This document shows positions 8,100 through 17,996 of a DNA stretch of 64,000 bases, piece after piece. Source of the DNA: Streptomyces paludis. GTDB lineage: Bacteria; Actinomycetota; Actinomycetes; Streptomycetales; Streptomycetaceae. The notes under the pieces are model-generated. The model made no database searches. It had not been told where the DNA came from and worked only from the letters and a program-made list of their open reading frames with translations. The stretch lies in assembly GCF_003344965.1 (NCBI RefSeq), contig NZ_CP031194.1, forward strand, positions 6,944,001-7,008,000. Reading direction: 5' to 3'. The stretch's first letter is position 1. The number at the start of each line of letters is the position of its first letter. The translations under genes and the position numbers were made by a program.

Positions 8100-8251
8100 T
8101 GCCGCCCGGCGAAGGGGCGGTTCGGCCGTGGGGACCGCTCGGCTCGATCCCCGCGGTCACCCTAGCGTCGCGGTGCGTGACGCCGAAAGGGTACGGAGAC
8201 ACGGCGCGCCGCCCGCGTACTTCGCACCGGGCCGCGCCGCCCGGCAGATGC

Positions 8252-9451
8252 TCAGCCGACGGCCCTGCTGTCGGCCACCCGGAACACCGTCCCCGCCGCC
8301 CGCAGCCGCTCCCGCAGCGCGCCCCCCATCGCCATCGCCGTGGTGACCTGCCCCGAGGTCTCCGGCAGCGCGTCGAAGGCGAGACAGAGCGCCGACTCGG
8401 CCAGCGACTTCGACGATTCGTCGTAGCCGGGATCACCGCCCGAGACCTCGGTGAGGACCCGCCGCCCGCCGCCCGTGCCGACGAAGCGCAACGAGAACCG
8501 GCTCGCCTCACGCCGGGTGGCGTCCGGACCCGTGCCCGGCGCGTACCGCCCCAGCAAGGCACGTCTCGCCGGGGGCAGTTGGGCGGCGACCAGCAGCCCG
8601 CCGGCGATCAGCGGGGCGGACAGCGCGACCGGCAGGGTCCGTACCGACGCGTAGTGCCGGTAGCCGAAGTCCGGGCCGTACCGGGGCAGCGCGGCGGCGG
8701 AGCGCGCCACGACCCACGGGTCGGGGGCGGGCAGCGGCAGGGCCCAGGTCCCCGTCTCCCGGCTGAAGCGCGGCGCGCCGAACGAGGCCCCGGCCCGCCG
8801 GCCGACCGGTCTCGGCTCGTACAGCCGCCGCTCCCGCGCCGCCGCCATCAGCTGCCGGCCGCGGCTCATGGCGGTCACGGTCGCGGCCAGGGTCCCGCCG
8901 GAGAAGAAGGCGTTGGTCCGGACGAATCCGTCCACCCGGAGGGGAACGCCCTCGGGCAGCCGCTCCACGGTGAACTGCGTGCCCAGATCGGCCGGTACGG
9001 AGTCGAAGCCGCAGCCGTGCACCAGCCGCGCACCCGTCTCCCGGGCGCGTACGTCGTGGCGCAGATACATCCGGTCCGCGAACTCGGCCTCGCCGCACAG
9101 ATCGGCGTAGTCCGTCCCCGCCTCCGCGCAGGCCGCGACCAGACCTTCGCCGTACCAGAGATACGGGCCGACGGTGGACGCGACCACCCGCGCCGACTCC
9201 GCGAGCGCCCGCAGCGAGTCCGGGTCGCGCACATCGGCGCGCAGCAGGGGCAGCACGGCGCAGCGCGGATCGATCGCGGTGAGCCGCTCGCGCAGCAGCT
9301 CCAGCCGGGCGTGGTCGCGCCCCGCCACGGCCCACCGGCAGCCCTCGGGCGCGTGGGCCGCGAGATACTCCGCGGTGAGCGCTCCGGTGAAGCCCGTCGC
9401 TCCGAAGAGCACAATGTCGTACGGGCGTTCCGCCCTGTTCCTGTCGGCCAT
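8252..9451 (-). CDS. Saccharopine dehydrogenase-like / trans-acting enoyl reductase family oxidoreductase
   Basis: The 399-residue protein opens with a Rossmann motif, IVLFGATGFTGALTAEYLAA, and continues with ARVVASTVGPYLWYGEGLVAACAEAGTDYADLCGE. This pattern is typical of the saccharopine dehydrogenase-like family that includes the mycobacterial trans-acting enoyl reductase. HGCGFDSVPADLG is also conserved in that family. Members reduce double bonds in lipid or polyketide chains, or act on unknown substrates. The Met at 9451 follows a strong GGGGGAGGG. A hydrophobic stretch near residue 300 (VALSAPLIAGGLLVAAQL) suggests membrane association. It diverges from the CoA-transferase operon. The substrate is unknown. 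Confidence 0.8.
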   Translation of the reverse strand: MADRNRAERPYDIVLFGATGFTGALTAEYLAAHAPEGCRWAVAGRDHARLELLRERLTAIDPRCAVLPLLRADVRDPDSLRALAESARVVASTVGPYLWYGEGLVAACAEAGTDYADLCGEAEFADRMYLRHDVRARETGARLVHGCGFDSVPADLGTQFTVERLPEGVPLRVDGFVRTNAFFSGGTLAATVTAMSRGRQLMAAARERRLYEPRPVGRRAGASFGAPRFSRETGTWALPLPAPDPWVVARSAAALPRYGPDFGYRHYASVRTLPVALSAPLIAGGLLVAAQLPPARRALLGRYAPGTGPDATRREASRFSLRFVGTGGGRRVLTEVSGGDPGYDESSKSLAESALCLAFDALPETSGQVTTAMAMGGALRERLRAAGTVFRVADSRAVG

Positions 9452-9635
9452 CGGGCCCTCCCCCATCGGTCCGCAGACGCTGCCGAGCCGAAGGCTAGAC
9501 GAGTAAGTCCGAAGTCGCGTCTGCGGGGAAGCGCCATGCACGCACATCCGCGGCGTTGTCGGCGCGGGCCCGGCGCGGCTTCGGCGTCGACCAAGCGCTT
9601 GCTCGGGTGGCCGGGTGGGGCACTAGCATCACGGT

Positions 9636-10919
9636 GTGACACCAGGTGAGCCGGAGACCGAGTCGGGAATCGGGTCGGAAACAGGGTCGGAAATCGGCTC
9701 GGACAGCGCGGGGAGCAAGATGGCAGCGACAGGAAGCGGTCCGCTGACCGGCGTACGCGTGGTCGAGCTGGCCGGGATCGGACCGGGGCCCTTCGCCGCG
9801 ATGACGCTCGCGGACCTCGGCGCCGATGTCGTCCGCGTCGACCGGCCCGGCGGCCCCGGGCTCGGTATCGACCCGGCGCACGACCTCACCAACCGCAACA
9901 AGCGCTCCGTGCTCATCGACCTGAAGACTCCCCAGGGCGCCGCTCGCGTGCTCGAACTCGCCGGGCGTGCCGACATCCTCATCGAGGGGTACCGGCCGGG
10001 CGTCGCCGAGCGGCTCGGCATCGGCCCCGACGTATGCCTGGCCCGTAATCCCCGGCTCGTGTACGGGCGGATGACCGGCTGGGGCCAGGACGGGCCGCTC
10101 GCGGAACGGGCCGGGCACGACATCGGCTACATCGCCGTCAGCGGCGCGCTCTCCATGATCGGTACGGCCGGGGAGCCGCCCGCGCTGCCCGCCAATCTGC
10201 TCGGGGACTACGCGGGCGGCGCGCTCTACCTGGTCATCGGGGTGCTCGCGGCGCTCCAGCACGCCCGTACCCCGGACGGCGCCGGACAGGTGGTGGACGC
10301 GGCGGTCGTGGACGGCTCCGCCCATCTCACCACCATGATCCACGCGATGATGGCCGCGGGCGGCTGGCAGGACCGGCGCGGCGCCAATCTGCTCGACGGC
10401 GGCAGCCCCTTCTACGGTTCGTACGAGACCTCCGACGGCGCCTATATGGCGGTCGGCGCGCTGGAGCAGCGCTTCTACCGCGAGTTCACCGAACTGCTGG
10501 GCATCGCCGACGAGTTGCCCGCCCGTACGGACTTCGCGCGCTGGGACGAGCTGCGGGAGGCCGTCGCCGCCCGCTTCCGTACGCGGACCCGCGCCGAGTG
10601 GACGGCGGTCTTCGAGGGCTCGGACGCCTGCGTGGCCCCCGTACTCACCCTCCGTGAGGCGCCCGCGCACCCGCATCTCGTCGCCCGCGGCACCTTCACC
10701 GACCACGCGGGCACCGTCCAGCCCGCCCCCGCGCCCCGCTTCTCCGCCACCCCGGGATCCCTGCGCCGGCCGCCCGCCCGGCCGGGCGCGGACGGCGCCG
10801 AAGTGGCCCGCGACTGGGGGCTCCCGGACGCAGACGCGGCGTCAGCACCGGCCCCGGCGTCAGGAGCGGCCCCGGACGCGGCCGATGGATCCGACCGAAA
10901 CGAAAGGCAGTCGCCATGA
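9636..10919 (+). CDS. CaiB/BaiF family III CoA-transferase (alpha-methylacyl-CoA racemase type)
   Basis: Family III CoA-transferases and the related racemases act on acyl-CoA thioesters. The domain begins at [41 protein letters not shown] sequence. It includes [12 protein letters not shown], the [13 protein letters not shown] region with the catalytic His, and [16 protein letters not shown] with the catalytic Asp, a pairing that favours an alpha-methylacyl-CoA racemase. TAGCAT at 9624-9629 lies six bases before the GTG at 9636, pointing to a leaderless start. That start adds 28 low-complexity Glu/Ser/Gly residues. An internal ATG at 9720 has its own GGGAG and is a real alternative. First gene of an operon with thiolase and FadB; its stop overlaps the thiolase ATG. 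Confidence 0.88.
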   Translation: MTPGEPETESGIGSETGSEIGSDSAGSKMAATGSGPLTGVRVVELAGIGPGPFAAMTLADLGADVVRVDRPGGPGLGIDPAHDLTNRNKRSVLIDLKTPQGAARVLELAGRADILIEGYRPGVAERLGIGPDVCLARNPRLVYGRMTGWGQDGPLAERAGHDIGYIAVSGALSMIGTAGEPPALPANLLGDYAGGALYLVIGVLAALQHARTPDGAGQVVDAAVVDGSAHLTTMIHAMMAAGGWQDRRGANLLDGGSPFYGSYETSDGAYMAVGALEQRFYREFTELLGIADELPARTDFARWDELREAVAARFRTRTRAEWTAVFEGSDACVAPVLTLREAPAHPHLVARGTFTDHAGTVQPAPAPRFSATPGSLRRPPARPGADGAEVARDWGLPDADAASAPAPASGAAPDAADGSDRNERQSP

Positions 10920-12130
10920 GCACCGAAGCGTTCGTGTACGACGCGATCCGCACCCCGCGCGGCCGGGGCAAGGCCAACGGCGCCCTGCACGGCACCAAAC
11001 CCATCGATCTCGTCGTCGGCCTGATCCACGAGACCCGCGCCCGGTTCCCCGGGCTCGACCCGGCGGCCATCGACGACATCGTCCTCGGTGTGGTCAGCCC
11101 GCTCGGTGACCAGGGCTCGGACATCGCCCGGATCGCGGCCGTCGCCGCCGGACTGCCCGACTCCGTCGCCGGGGTACAGGAGAACCGCTTCTGTGCCTCC
11201 GGCCTCGAAGCCGTCAACCTGGCCGCCGCCAAGATCCGTTCCGGCTGGGAGGACCTCGTCCTCGCGGGCGGCGTCGAGTCGATGTCGCGCGTGCCGATGG
11301 GCTCCGACGGCGGCGCCTGGGCGATGGACCCGATGACCAGCTTCGAGGTCGGCTTCGCCCCCCAGGGCATCGGCGCCGACCTGATCGCCACCCTCGGCGG
11401 CTACAGCAGGCGCGATGTGGACGAGTACGCCGCGCTCTCGCAGGAACGGGCCGCCACCGCGTGGAAGGAGGGCCGCTTCGCCCGCTCGGTGGTGCCCGTC
11501 CTGGACCGCAACGGCCTCACCGTCCTCGACCACGACGAACACCCGCGCCCCGGCACCACCGCCGACTCCCTCGCCGCGCTGAAGCCGTCCTTCGCGGCCA
11601 TCGGCGAGGCGGGCGGCTTCGACGCCGTCGCGCTCCGGAAGTACCACTGGGTCGAGGCGATCGACCATGTCCACCACGCGGGCAACTCCTCCGGCATCGT
11701 GGACGGCGCGGCGCTCGTCACCCTCGGCTCCCGGGAGACCGGCGAGCGGTACGGGATGACACCGCGCGCCCGGATCGTCTCGGCCGCCGTCTGCGGCTCC
11801 GAGCCCACGATCATGCTCACCGGCCCGGCCCCCGCCAGCCGCAAGGCCCTCGCCAAGGCCGGGCTGACCATTGACGACATCGACCTGGTCGAGATGAACG
11901 AGGCGTTCGCCGCCGTCGTGCTGCGCTTCGTGGACGACATGGACCTCACCCTCGACAAGGTCAACGTCAACGGCGGCGCCATCGCGCTCGGCCATCCGCT
12001 CGGGGCCACCGGCGCCATGCTCCTGGGCACCCTCGTGGACGAACTGGAACGCCAGGACAAGCGGTACGGGCTCGTCACGCTCTGCGTCGGCGGCGGCATG
12101 GGCGTCGCCACCGTCGTGGAACGCGTCTGA
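10916..12130 (+). CDS. fadA: Acetyl-CoA acyltransferase (thiolase)
   Basis: Thiolase cleaves 3-ketoacyl-CoA with CoA in the last step of beta-oxidation, or runs in reverse. The 404-residue protein has the nucleophilic Cys93 in NRFCASG, His360 in [10 protein letters not shown] and Cys390 in LCVGGGMG, the complete catalytic set. Its ATG overlaps the stop of the CoA-transferase in an ATGA, and the fadB-like gene follows after about 64 bases. This makes a CoA-transferase/racemase, thiolase, multifunctional enzyme operon. It is probably the degradative beta subunit partner of the FadB-like protein. Substrate chain length is not evident. Confidence 0.93.
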   Translation: MSTEAFVYDAIRTPRGRGKANGALHGTKPIDLVVGLIHETRARFPGLDPAAIDDIVLGVVSPLGDQGSDIARIAAVAAGLPDSVAGVQENRFCASGLEAVNLAAAKIRSGWEDLVLAGGVESMSRVPMGSDGGAWAMDPMTSFEVGFAPQGIGADLIATLGGYSRRDVDEYAALSQERAATAWKEGRFARSVVPVLDRNGLTVLDHDEHPRPGTTADSLAALKPSFAAIGEAGGFDAVALRKYHWVEAIDHVHHAGNSSGIVDGAALVTLGSRETGERYGMTPRARIVSAAVCGSEPTIMLTGPAPASRKALAKAGLTIDDIDLVEMNEAFAAVVLRFVDDMDLTLDKVNVNGGAIALGHPLGATGAMLLGTLVDELERQDKRYGLVTLCVGGGMGVATVVERV

Positions 12131-12194
12131 CCGGTCCGGCCCGCCCGGCCCGCACCCGACCACCGATCCGGAACTCCCCCTACGGAGAAGCAGC

Positions 12195-14375
12195 ATGAGC
12201 GAGCCCATCTCCCCGGCCATCCGCTGGGAGCGGGACGACACCGGCGTCGTCACCCTGGTCCTCGACGCCCCGGACCAGTCCGCCAACACCATGAACCAGG
12301 CGTTCCGGGACTCCATCGAGGCCGTCGCCGCCCGCGCCGAGGCCGAGCGCGACTCCATCCGGGGCATCGTCGTCACCTCCGCCAAGAAGACCTTCTTCGC
12401 GGGCGGCGACCTCAAGGAGATGATCACCTACAGCCCCGGGGACGCCCGGCGGATCTTCGAGGGCGGCATGGCCGTCAAGCGCGCCCTGCGGCGTATCGAG
12501 ACCCTCGGCAAGCCCGTCGTCGCCGCGATCAACGGCGCGGCCCTGGGCGGCGGTTACGAGATCGCCCTCGCCTGCCACCACCGCATCGCCCTCGACGCCC
12601 CCGGCTCCCGGATCGGGCTGCCCGAGGTCACCCTCGGCCTGCTGCCCGCCGGCGGCGGGGTCACCCGTACCGTACGGCTCCTGGGCATCGCCGACGCGCT
12701 GCTCAAGGTGCTGCTCCAGGGGACCCGGTACACCCCGGCGCGCGCCCTGGAGAACGGGCTGGTCCACGAAGTCGCCGCCACCCCCGAGGAGATGCTCGAC
12801 CGGGCCCGCGCCTTCATCGACGCCCACCCGGAATCGCGGCAGCCCTGGGACACCAAGGGCTACCGGATCCCCGGCGGCACACCGTCGAGCCCGCGGCTGG
12901 CCGCCCAACTCCCGGCCTTCCCGGCCAACTTGACCAAGCAGCTGGGCGGCGCCCCGTTCCCCGCGCCGCGTGCCGTCCTCGCGGCGGCCGTCGAGGGCTC
13001 GCAGGTCGACTTCGAGACCGCGCAGACCATCGAGGCCCGCTACTTCACCGGTCTGGTCACCGGGCAGACCGCCAAGAACATGACCCAGGCGTTCTTCTTC
13101 GACCTCCAGGCCGTCAACTCCGGCGCGAGCCGCCCCGAGGGCGTCCCGCCGCGCGAGGTCCGCCGGGTGGCCGTCCTCGGCGCCGGGATGATGGGCGCGG
13201 GCATCGCGTACGCCTGCGCGCGCGCCGGTCTCGACGTCGTCCTCAAGGACGTCTCCCAGGAGGCCGCCGACCGGGGCAGGGCGTACGCGGAGAAGCAGCT
13301 CGCCAAGGCGCTCGCCCGGGGCCGTACGACCGAGGCCGACCGTGACGCGCTGCTCGCCCGGATCACCCCCACCGCCGACCCCGCCGCGCTCGCCGGCTGC
13401 GACGCGGTGATCGAGGCGGTCTTCGAGGACACCGCGCTCAAGCAGCGGGTGTTCCAGGAGATCCAGGACATCGTGGCCCCCGACGCGCTGCTCTGCTCCA
13501 ACACCTCCACCCTGCCCATCGGCACCCTCGCCGAAGGCCTCTCCCGGCCCGCCGACTTCATCGGACTGCACTTCTTCTCCCCGGCCGACCGGATGCCGCT
13601 CGTGGAGATCATCCGGGGCGCGGAGACCGGCGACGAGGCGACGGCCCGCGCCTTCGACCTCGTACGCGCCCTCGGCAAGACCCCGATCGTCGTCAACGAC
13701 GCGCGTGGTTTCTTCACCTCACGGGTGATCGGCCAGTTCCTCAACGAGGGCGTCGCCCTGCTCGGCGAGGGCATCGAACCGGCCTCCGTCGAACAGGCCG
13801 CCGCGCAGGCCGGCTACCCCGGCAAGGTGCTCGCCCTGCTGGACGAGCTGACGCTCACCCTGCCGCGCCGTATCCGCGACGAGGCCAAGCGGGCGGAGGA
13901 GGAGGCAGGCCGCGTCTGGACCGGCCACCCCGCCGAGTGGGTGATTGACCGGATGGTGGACGAGTTCGGCCGCACGGGCCGGGCCGCCGGCGCGGGCTTC
14001 TACGAGTACGACGAGAACGGCGCCCGGGTCCGGCTCTGGCCGGGGCTGCGCGAGCACTTCTGTACGGACGCCACCGATGTGCCGTTCCGCGACATGAAGG
14101 AGCGGATGCTCTTCGCCGAGTCGCTGGACGCCGTGCGCTGTCTGGAGGAGTCCGTGCTGACCTCGGTCGCGGACGCCAACATCGGCTCACTCCTGGGCAT
14201 CGGGTTCCCGGCGTGGACGGGCGGCGTGCTCCAGTACATCAACGGGTACGAGGGCGGCCTGCCCGGCTATGTCGCGCGCGCCCGCGAGCTGGCGGAGCTG
14301 TACGGCGAGCGCTTCGAACCGCCGGCGCTGCTGGTGGCCAAGGCGGAGAAGGGCGACACGTTCACGGACGCCTGA
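12195..14375 (+). CDS. fadB: FadB-like enoyl-CoA hydratase / 3-hydroxyacyl-CoA dehydrogenase
   Basis: The 726-residue protein combines two beta-oxidation activities. Residues 1-200 are a crotonase domain with oxyanion-hole motifs [10 protein letters not shown] and [16 protein letters not shown]. From about residue 320 a Rossmann domain begins ([18 protein letters not shown]) and binds NAD, followed by the C-terminal 3HCDH dehydrogenase domains ([11 protein letters not shown]). The order and length match the trifunctional complex alpha subunit. It is last in its operon, and a GC-rich hairpin follows at 14388-14417. A TetR gene lies convergently downstream and may control the operon, though no operator was identified. 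Confidence 0.94.
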   Translation: MSEPISPAIRWERDDTGVVTLVLDAPDQSANTMNQAFRDSIEAVAARAEAERDSIRGIVVTSAKKTFFAGGDLKEMITYSPGDARRIFEGGMAVKRALRRIETLGKPVVAAINGAALGGGYEIALACHHRIALDAPGSRIGLPEVTLGLLPAGGGVTRTVRLLGIADALLKVLLQGTRYTPARALENGLVHEVAATPEEMLDRARAFIDAHPESRQPWDTKGYRIPGGTPSSPRLAAQLPAFPANLTKQLGGAPFPAPRAVLAAAVEGSQVDFETAQTIEARYFTGLVTGQTAKNMTQAFFFDLQAVNSGASRPEGVPPREVRRVAVLGAGMMGAGIAYACARAGLDVVLKDVSQEAADRGRAYAEKQLAKALARGRTTEADRDALLARITPTADPAALAGCDAVIEAVFEDTALKQRVFQEIQDIVAPDALLCSNTSTLPIGTLAEGLSRPADFIGLHFFSPADRMPLVEIIRGAETGDEATARAFDLVRALGKTPIVVNDARGFFTSRVIGQFLNEGVALLGEGIEPASVEQAAAQAGYPGKVLALLDELTLTLPRRIRDEAKRAEEEAGRVWTGHPAEWVIDRMVDEFGRTGRAAGAGFYEYDENGARVRLWPGLREHFCTDATDVPFRDMKERMLFAESLDAVRCLEESVLTSVADANIGSLLGIGFPAWTGGVLQYINGYEGGLPGYVARARELAELYGERFEPPALLVAKAEKGDTFTDA

Positions 14376-14387
14376 CGCCCGGCCGCC

Positions 14388-14417
14388 GGCGGGTCCTGGC
14401 CGTTACCGGGACCCGCC
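14388..14417 (+). terminator. Hairpin terminator after the fad operon
   Basis: GGCGGGTCC at 14388-14396 pairs perfectly with GGACCCGCC at 14409-14417 around a 12-base loop. It sits directly after the fadB-like stop and between convergent genes, so it could stop transcription from both sides. No U tract follows, which is common for Streptomyces terminators. Confidence 0.6.
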
Positions 14418-14435
14418 CGGCCGCCCGCCGCCGTA

Positions 14436-15098
14436 TCAGCCGTGCTCCGCCGTCAGATAGGCGATGACCATGTCGCCCAGCAGCGCGCGGTAGTGCTCGC
14501 GGCGGTCGGGCGCGGTCAGGTCCCGGCCGAACAGGCTCTGGAACGTATGCCGGTTGGCCACCCGGAAGAAGCAGAACGAACTGATCATCACATGCAGGTC
14601 GATCGCGTCGACCTCGGCCGTGAACACGCCCTGCGCCTGGCCCTCGGCCAGGATCCGCCCGGTCACATCGAGCGCGGGGGAGCTGAGCGAACCGAGCCGG
14701 GACGAGGCCGCGATGTGCTCGGCCTCATGGATGTTCTCGATCGAGACGAGCCGGATGAAGTCCGGATGCGCCTCGTGGTGGTCGAACGTCACCTCGGCCA
14801 GCCGCCGGATCGCGGACACCGGGTCCAGATGCGCGACGTCGATCTCCTGCTCGGCGGCCCGGATCACCCCGTACGCGCGCTCCAGCACCGTGGTGAACAA
14901 CTGCTCCTTGCTGCCGAAGTAGTAGTAGATCATCCGCTTGGTGGTCCGGGTCAGCGCGGCGATCTCGTCCACCCGGGCGCCCGCGAAACCGGCCCGGGCG
15001 AACTCCCGGGTCGCGACATCGAGGATCTCCTCCCGCGTCCGGGCCTTGTCCCGGGTACGCGGGACGGGCGGTGTCGACGGGGGGACGGCGGCTCCCAT
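14436..15098 (-). CDS. TetR/AcrR family transcriptional regulator
   Basis: The 220-residue protein has an N-terminal TetR helix-turn-helix (TREEILDVATREFARAGFAGARVDEIA, then TTKRMIYYYFGSKEQLFTTVL). A longer ligand domain with a TetR C-terminal pattern follows (HPDFIRLVSIENIHEAEHI). The Met at 15098 follows GAGGAG with a short gap; a GTG eight codons upstream is possible. It lies 63 bases downstream of the QuiC-type gene on the same strand and faces the fadB-like gene. It may regulate either aromatic catabolism or acyl-CoA metabolism. The YxFxSKE-type helix 3 is intact, so it should bind DNA. Confidence 0.92.
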   Translation of the reverse strand: MGAAVPPSTPPVPRTRDKARTREEILDVATREFARAGFAGARVDEIAALTRTTKRMIYYYFGSKEQLFTTVLERAYGVIRAAEQEIDVAHLDPVSAIRRLAEVTFDHHEAHPDFIRLVSIENIHEAEHIAASSRLGSLSSPALDVTGRILAEGQAQGVFTAEVDAIDLHVMISSFCFFRVANRHTFQSLFGRDLTAPDRREHYRALLGDMVIAYLTAEHG

Positions 15099-15161
15099 GG
15101 GGCTCCTCGCGGCGAAGGACACGATGATCCCCGAGTCTAATAACGCCAGGCCCCGGCGGAT

Positions 15162-16985
15162 CTAGCGCACCGGCCTGCCCCCGTCCGCCGCGTGCTGGGC
15201 CGCCAGGCGTACGGCGGCGTTCTGGGCCCCGTACCCCCGGTAGCCGCCGGTGCGCTGGACGATCTCGAAGAAGACGCGGCCCACGGTGGCCGTGTAGCAG
15301 TGGTGGAACTCCCCGTACGCGTCGCGGTCGTACAGGATTCCCCACGCGGCCAGCTCGGCGAGCCGCTCCGGGGGCAGTTCGTAGCGGGCGGCGAGATCGT
15401 CGTAGTAGTTGCCGGGGATCGCCAGCAGCCCGGCGCCGCGCCCGTGCAGCAGCCGCGCCGCGGCGACGATGTCGTCCGTGGCGAACGCGATGTGCTGCGG
15501 CCGTGCCTCCCGTTCACCGGGGCCCGGGGCGACGTTCAGGGCGATCCGCAGGGAGCCGTCCGCCGTGGACACGGCGCGGCTGCGCAGCAGGCCGAAGGGG
15601 TCGGCGAGATCCAGGCTCTCGTCTGGTACGAGACCGAGCACGCCCCGGTAGAAGAGGGACGCCTCGTCGAACTGGTGCCAGGGCTGGGGAAGCGCCACAT
15701 GGTCGATCCGGGTGATCCCGGCCGCCCCGCCGCCCTCGCCGTCCTCGGTGTTCCCGGGCACCGCCGGGAAGTCGTGCGTCCAGTCGACGGCCCCCGGAGC
15801 CGCGTCCGTACGGCAGAAGAACAGCTCCGTGCCGTCCGGCGCGGCCACCGCGTCCAGCGGCGCGTCCCCGGCCGCCCGCCGGCGCGGCACCACCGGCGCC
15901 AGCAGCGCCTCGGCCCGTCGTACGGCGGCGGACTGGTCCGGGGTCTCCAGCCCGAGCGCGGCCAGGGTCGCCCCGTCGCGCCGGTCGCCGCCCGCGCTGC
16001 TCAGCAGGACACGCGCGGCGCCCTGCTGCCACAGGTCGACCGGTTTGGTGGCGTGCCGGCCGGTCCGGGTGAAGCCGAGCGCCCGCAGCAGCGCGCGCGG
16101 CTGTTCGGTGTCGGCGGTCACCAGCTCGGCGAAGGCGAAGCCGGTCGGCGGCACGACGGGAACGGGCGGCGTACCGATCCCCGCCGCCTCCTCCAGCGTG
16201 AGCAGCGAGCGCATCGCGTCGACCGCCGTGCGCGCCGCGTCGCCCTGCCGGAAGACGTCGTTGAACACCTCCAGCGACAGGGGTCCCGCGTATCCGGCCC
16301 GTACGGTGTGCGCCACCAGGCCCGTGACATCGAAGTCGCCCTGCCCGGGGAAGCAGCGGTAGTGCCGGCTCCACTGGAGCACGTCCATCGCGATACGCGG
16401 CGCGTCGGCCAGCTGGAGGAAGAAGATCTTCTCGCCGGGGATGTCCTCGATGCCCCGGGGGTCGGAGCCGCGCGACAGGATGTGGAAGCTGTCCAGGCAG
16501 ACGCCGAGCGCCGGGTGGTCCGCCGCCTCGACGATGCGCCAGGCATGGTCGTACGTACGGACGTGCCGCCCCCAGGCCAGCGCCTCGTAGGCGAGCCGCA
16601 CACCGTGCTCGGCGGCGCGTGCGGCGAGCCGGTGGAGGCTCTCGGCGGCGAGGGCGTCGTCGTCCAGGGCGTCGGGCGAGACGCTGGAGCAGACCAGCAG
16701 GGTGTCCGCGCCGAGCCGCTCCATCACGGCGAACTTCCGTTCCGCGCGCCGCAGATTGCGGACGAGGACGGCCTCGGGCACGGCCTCGGCGTCCCGGAAC
16801 GGCTGGTAGAGATCGATGGCCAGCCCGAGATCGGCGGCGCGGGTACGGACCTCCTCGGGGCTCAGGGCGCTCGCGATCAGGTCGTTCTCGAAGATCTCGA
16901 CCCCGTCGAACCCGGCCGCGGCGGCGGCCGTGAGCTTCTCGGAGAGGGAGCCGCTCAGCGACACCGTGGCGATGGACTTGCGCAT
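15162..16985 (-). CDS. quiC: 3-dehydroshikimate dehydratase fused to an HPPD-like dioxygenase domain (QuiC type)
   Basis: The 607-residue protein is a two-domain fusion. Residues 1-270 form a xylose-isomerase-like TIM barrel that would dehydrate 3-dehydroshikimate to protocatechuate; metal ligands appear in LDSFHILSRG, in the PGQGDFD turn and in SLEVFND. Residues 290-600 resemble 4-hydroxyphenylpyruvate dioxygenase, with the 2-His-1-Glu set in IDHVALPQPW, PQHIAFATDD and RVFFEIVQR. This fusion matches the QuiC enzymes of Pseudomonas as I know them; the role of the second domain there is structural or unsettled. The Met at 16985 follows GTGAGGAA. Upstream genes encode a quinate/shikimate dehydrogenase and an importer, giving a coherent route from quinate or shikimate to protocatechuate. 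No protocatechuate dioxygenase genes are nearby. Confidence 0.88.
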   Translation of the reverse strand: MRKSIATVSLSGSLSEKLTAAAAAGFDGVEIFENDLIASALSPEEVRTRAADLGLAIDLYQPFRDAEAVPEAVLVRNLRRAERKFAVMERLGADTLLVCSSVSPDALDDDALAAESLHRLAARAAEHGVRLAYEALAWGRHVRTYDHAWRIVEAADHPALGVCLDSFHILSRGSDPRGIEDIPGEKIFFLQLADAPRIAMDVLQWSRHYRCFPGQGDFDVTGLVAHTVRAGYAGPLSLEVFNDVFRQGDAARTAVDAMRSLLTLEEAAGIGTPPVPVVPPTGFAFAELVTADTEQPRALLRALGFTRTGRHATKPVDLWQQGAARVLLSSAGGDRRDGATLAALGLETPDQSAAVRRAEALLAPVVPRRRAAGDAPLDAVAAPDGTELFFCRTDAAPGAVDWTHDFPAVPGNTEDGEGGGAAGITRIDHVALPQPWHQFDEASLFYRGVLGLVPDESLDLADPFGLLRSRAVSTADGSLRIALNVAPGPGEREARPQHIAFATDDIVAAARLLHGRGAGLLAIPGNYYDDLAARYELPPERLAELAAWGILYDRDAYGEFHHCYTATVGRVFFEIVQRTGGYRGYGAQNAAVRLAAQHAADGGRPVR

Positions 16986-17039
16986 GGCGGGGTTCCTCAC
17001 AGGTGATTCCTCACAGGGCGGCTCCTTGCGGGACGTTCC

Positions 17040-17927
17040 TCACGGGGCTTTCCTCAAGGGGGTGGGGGCGCCGACCAGATCGGCGAAGTCTTCGAGCATC
17101 CGCTCCGGATGGGGTTCGAGGCCGGTGAAGAGCCGGAAGGCGTCGGCGGCCTGGAAGACCGCCATCGCGCCGCCGTCGAGGGTGGCGCAGCCCGTCCGCC
17201 GAGCCAGGCGCAGCAGCGCGGTGTCCAGCGGCCGGTAGACCACCTCGGCCACCCACAGCTCCGGCCGCAGCAGCGCGGCCGGCAGCGGCAGCCCCGGGTG
17301 GTCGGCCATGCCGGTGGGGGTGGCGTGCACGAGCCCGTCGGCGCGGCTCATCGCGTCGGCCAGCTCGTCCGGCGCGAGGGCCGTCGCCCGGTCCGCGCCG
17401 AAGCGCGTACGGAGCGCGGCGGCGAGCGCCGCCGCCCGGCCGGGGTCGGTGTCGGAGACGGCGAGCCGGTCCGTACCGAGCGTGAGCAGCGCGTGTGCGA
17501 CGGCGGCGCCGGCCCCGCCCGCGCCGAGCTGGACCACCCGGCCGGTCGGCACCCCGAGCAGACCGCGGGCGAAGGACTCCGCGAAGCCGGTGACATCGGT
17601 GTTGTGGCCGATGGCGCGGCCGTCCCGGAGGACGACGGTGTTGACCGCGCCGAGCGCCTCGGCGCCCGGCGACAGCTCGTCCAGGTGCCGGATCACCAAC
17701 TGCTTGCACGGATGGGTGATGTTGAGCCCGTCGAAGCCCAGCGCGCGCGCCGCCCGCACCAGTTCGCCGACCGCCTCGGGCGCCACGCCCAGCTCCGTGA
17801 TGTCGATGGTGCGGTAGAGCAGCCGCAGCCCGTGCCGGTCGGCCTCGCGCTGGTGCAGCGCGGGGCTCAGCGACGGGCCGATGCCCGCGCCGATCAGGCC
17901 GGTGAGATACGAAACGTCGGTCATCAT
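17040..17927 (-). CDS. Quinate/shikimate dehydrogenase (AroE-like, catabolic)
   Basis: The 295-residue protein oxidises shikimate or quinate with NAD(P). The substrate-binding motifs are SLSPALHQ and FDGLNITHPCKQ with the catalytic Lys, and GAVNTVV and HNTDVTGF follow. The nucleotide-binding loop is QLGAGGAGAAVAHAL, and SDTDPGR after it carries an Asp that tends to favour NAD over NADP. NITHPxKQ and the neighbouring importer and QuiC gene argue for a catabolic enzyme, not the biosynthetic AroE. Tandem Met codons at 17927 and 17924 sit just after AAAAGGG. The stop is 54 bases before the quiC-like start, within one transcription unit. Confidence 0.9.
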   Translation of the reverse strand: MMTDVSYLTGLIGAGIGPSLSPALHQREADRHGLRLLYRTIDITELGVAPEAVGELVRAARALGFDGLNITHPCKQLVIRHLDELSPGAEALGAVNTVVLRDGRAIGHNTDVTGFAESFARGLLGVPTGRVVQLGAGGAGAAVAHALLTLGTDRLAVSDTDPGRAAALAAALRTRFGADRATALAPDELADAMSRADGLVHATPTGMADHPGLPLPAALLRPELWVAEVVYRPLDTALLRLARRTGCATLDGGAMAVFQAADAFRLFTGLEPHPERMLEDFADLVGAPTPLRKAP

Positions 17928-17996
17928 GCCCTTTTCGCTGGATCGGTGGGGGAGCGGAGCGGGGTAGGAGGGGGGAGCGGAGCGCGCGAGCGCGGC

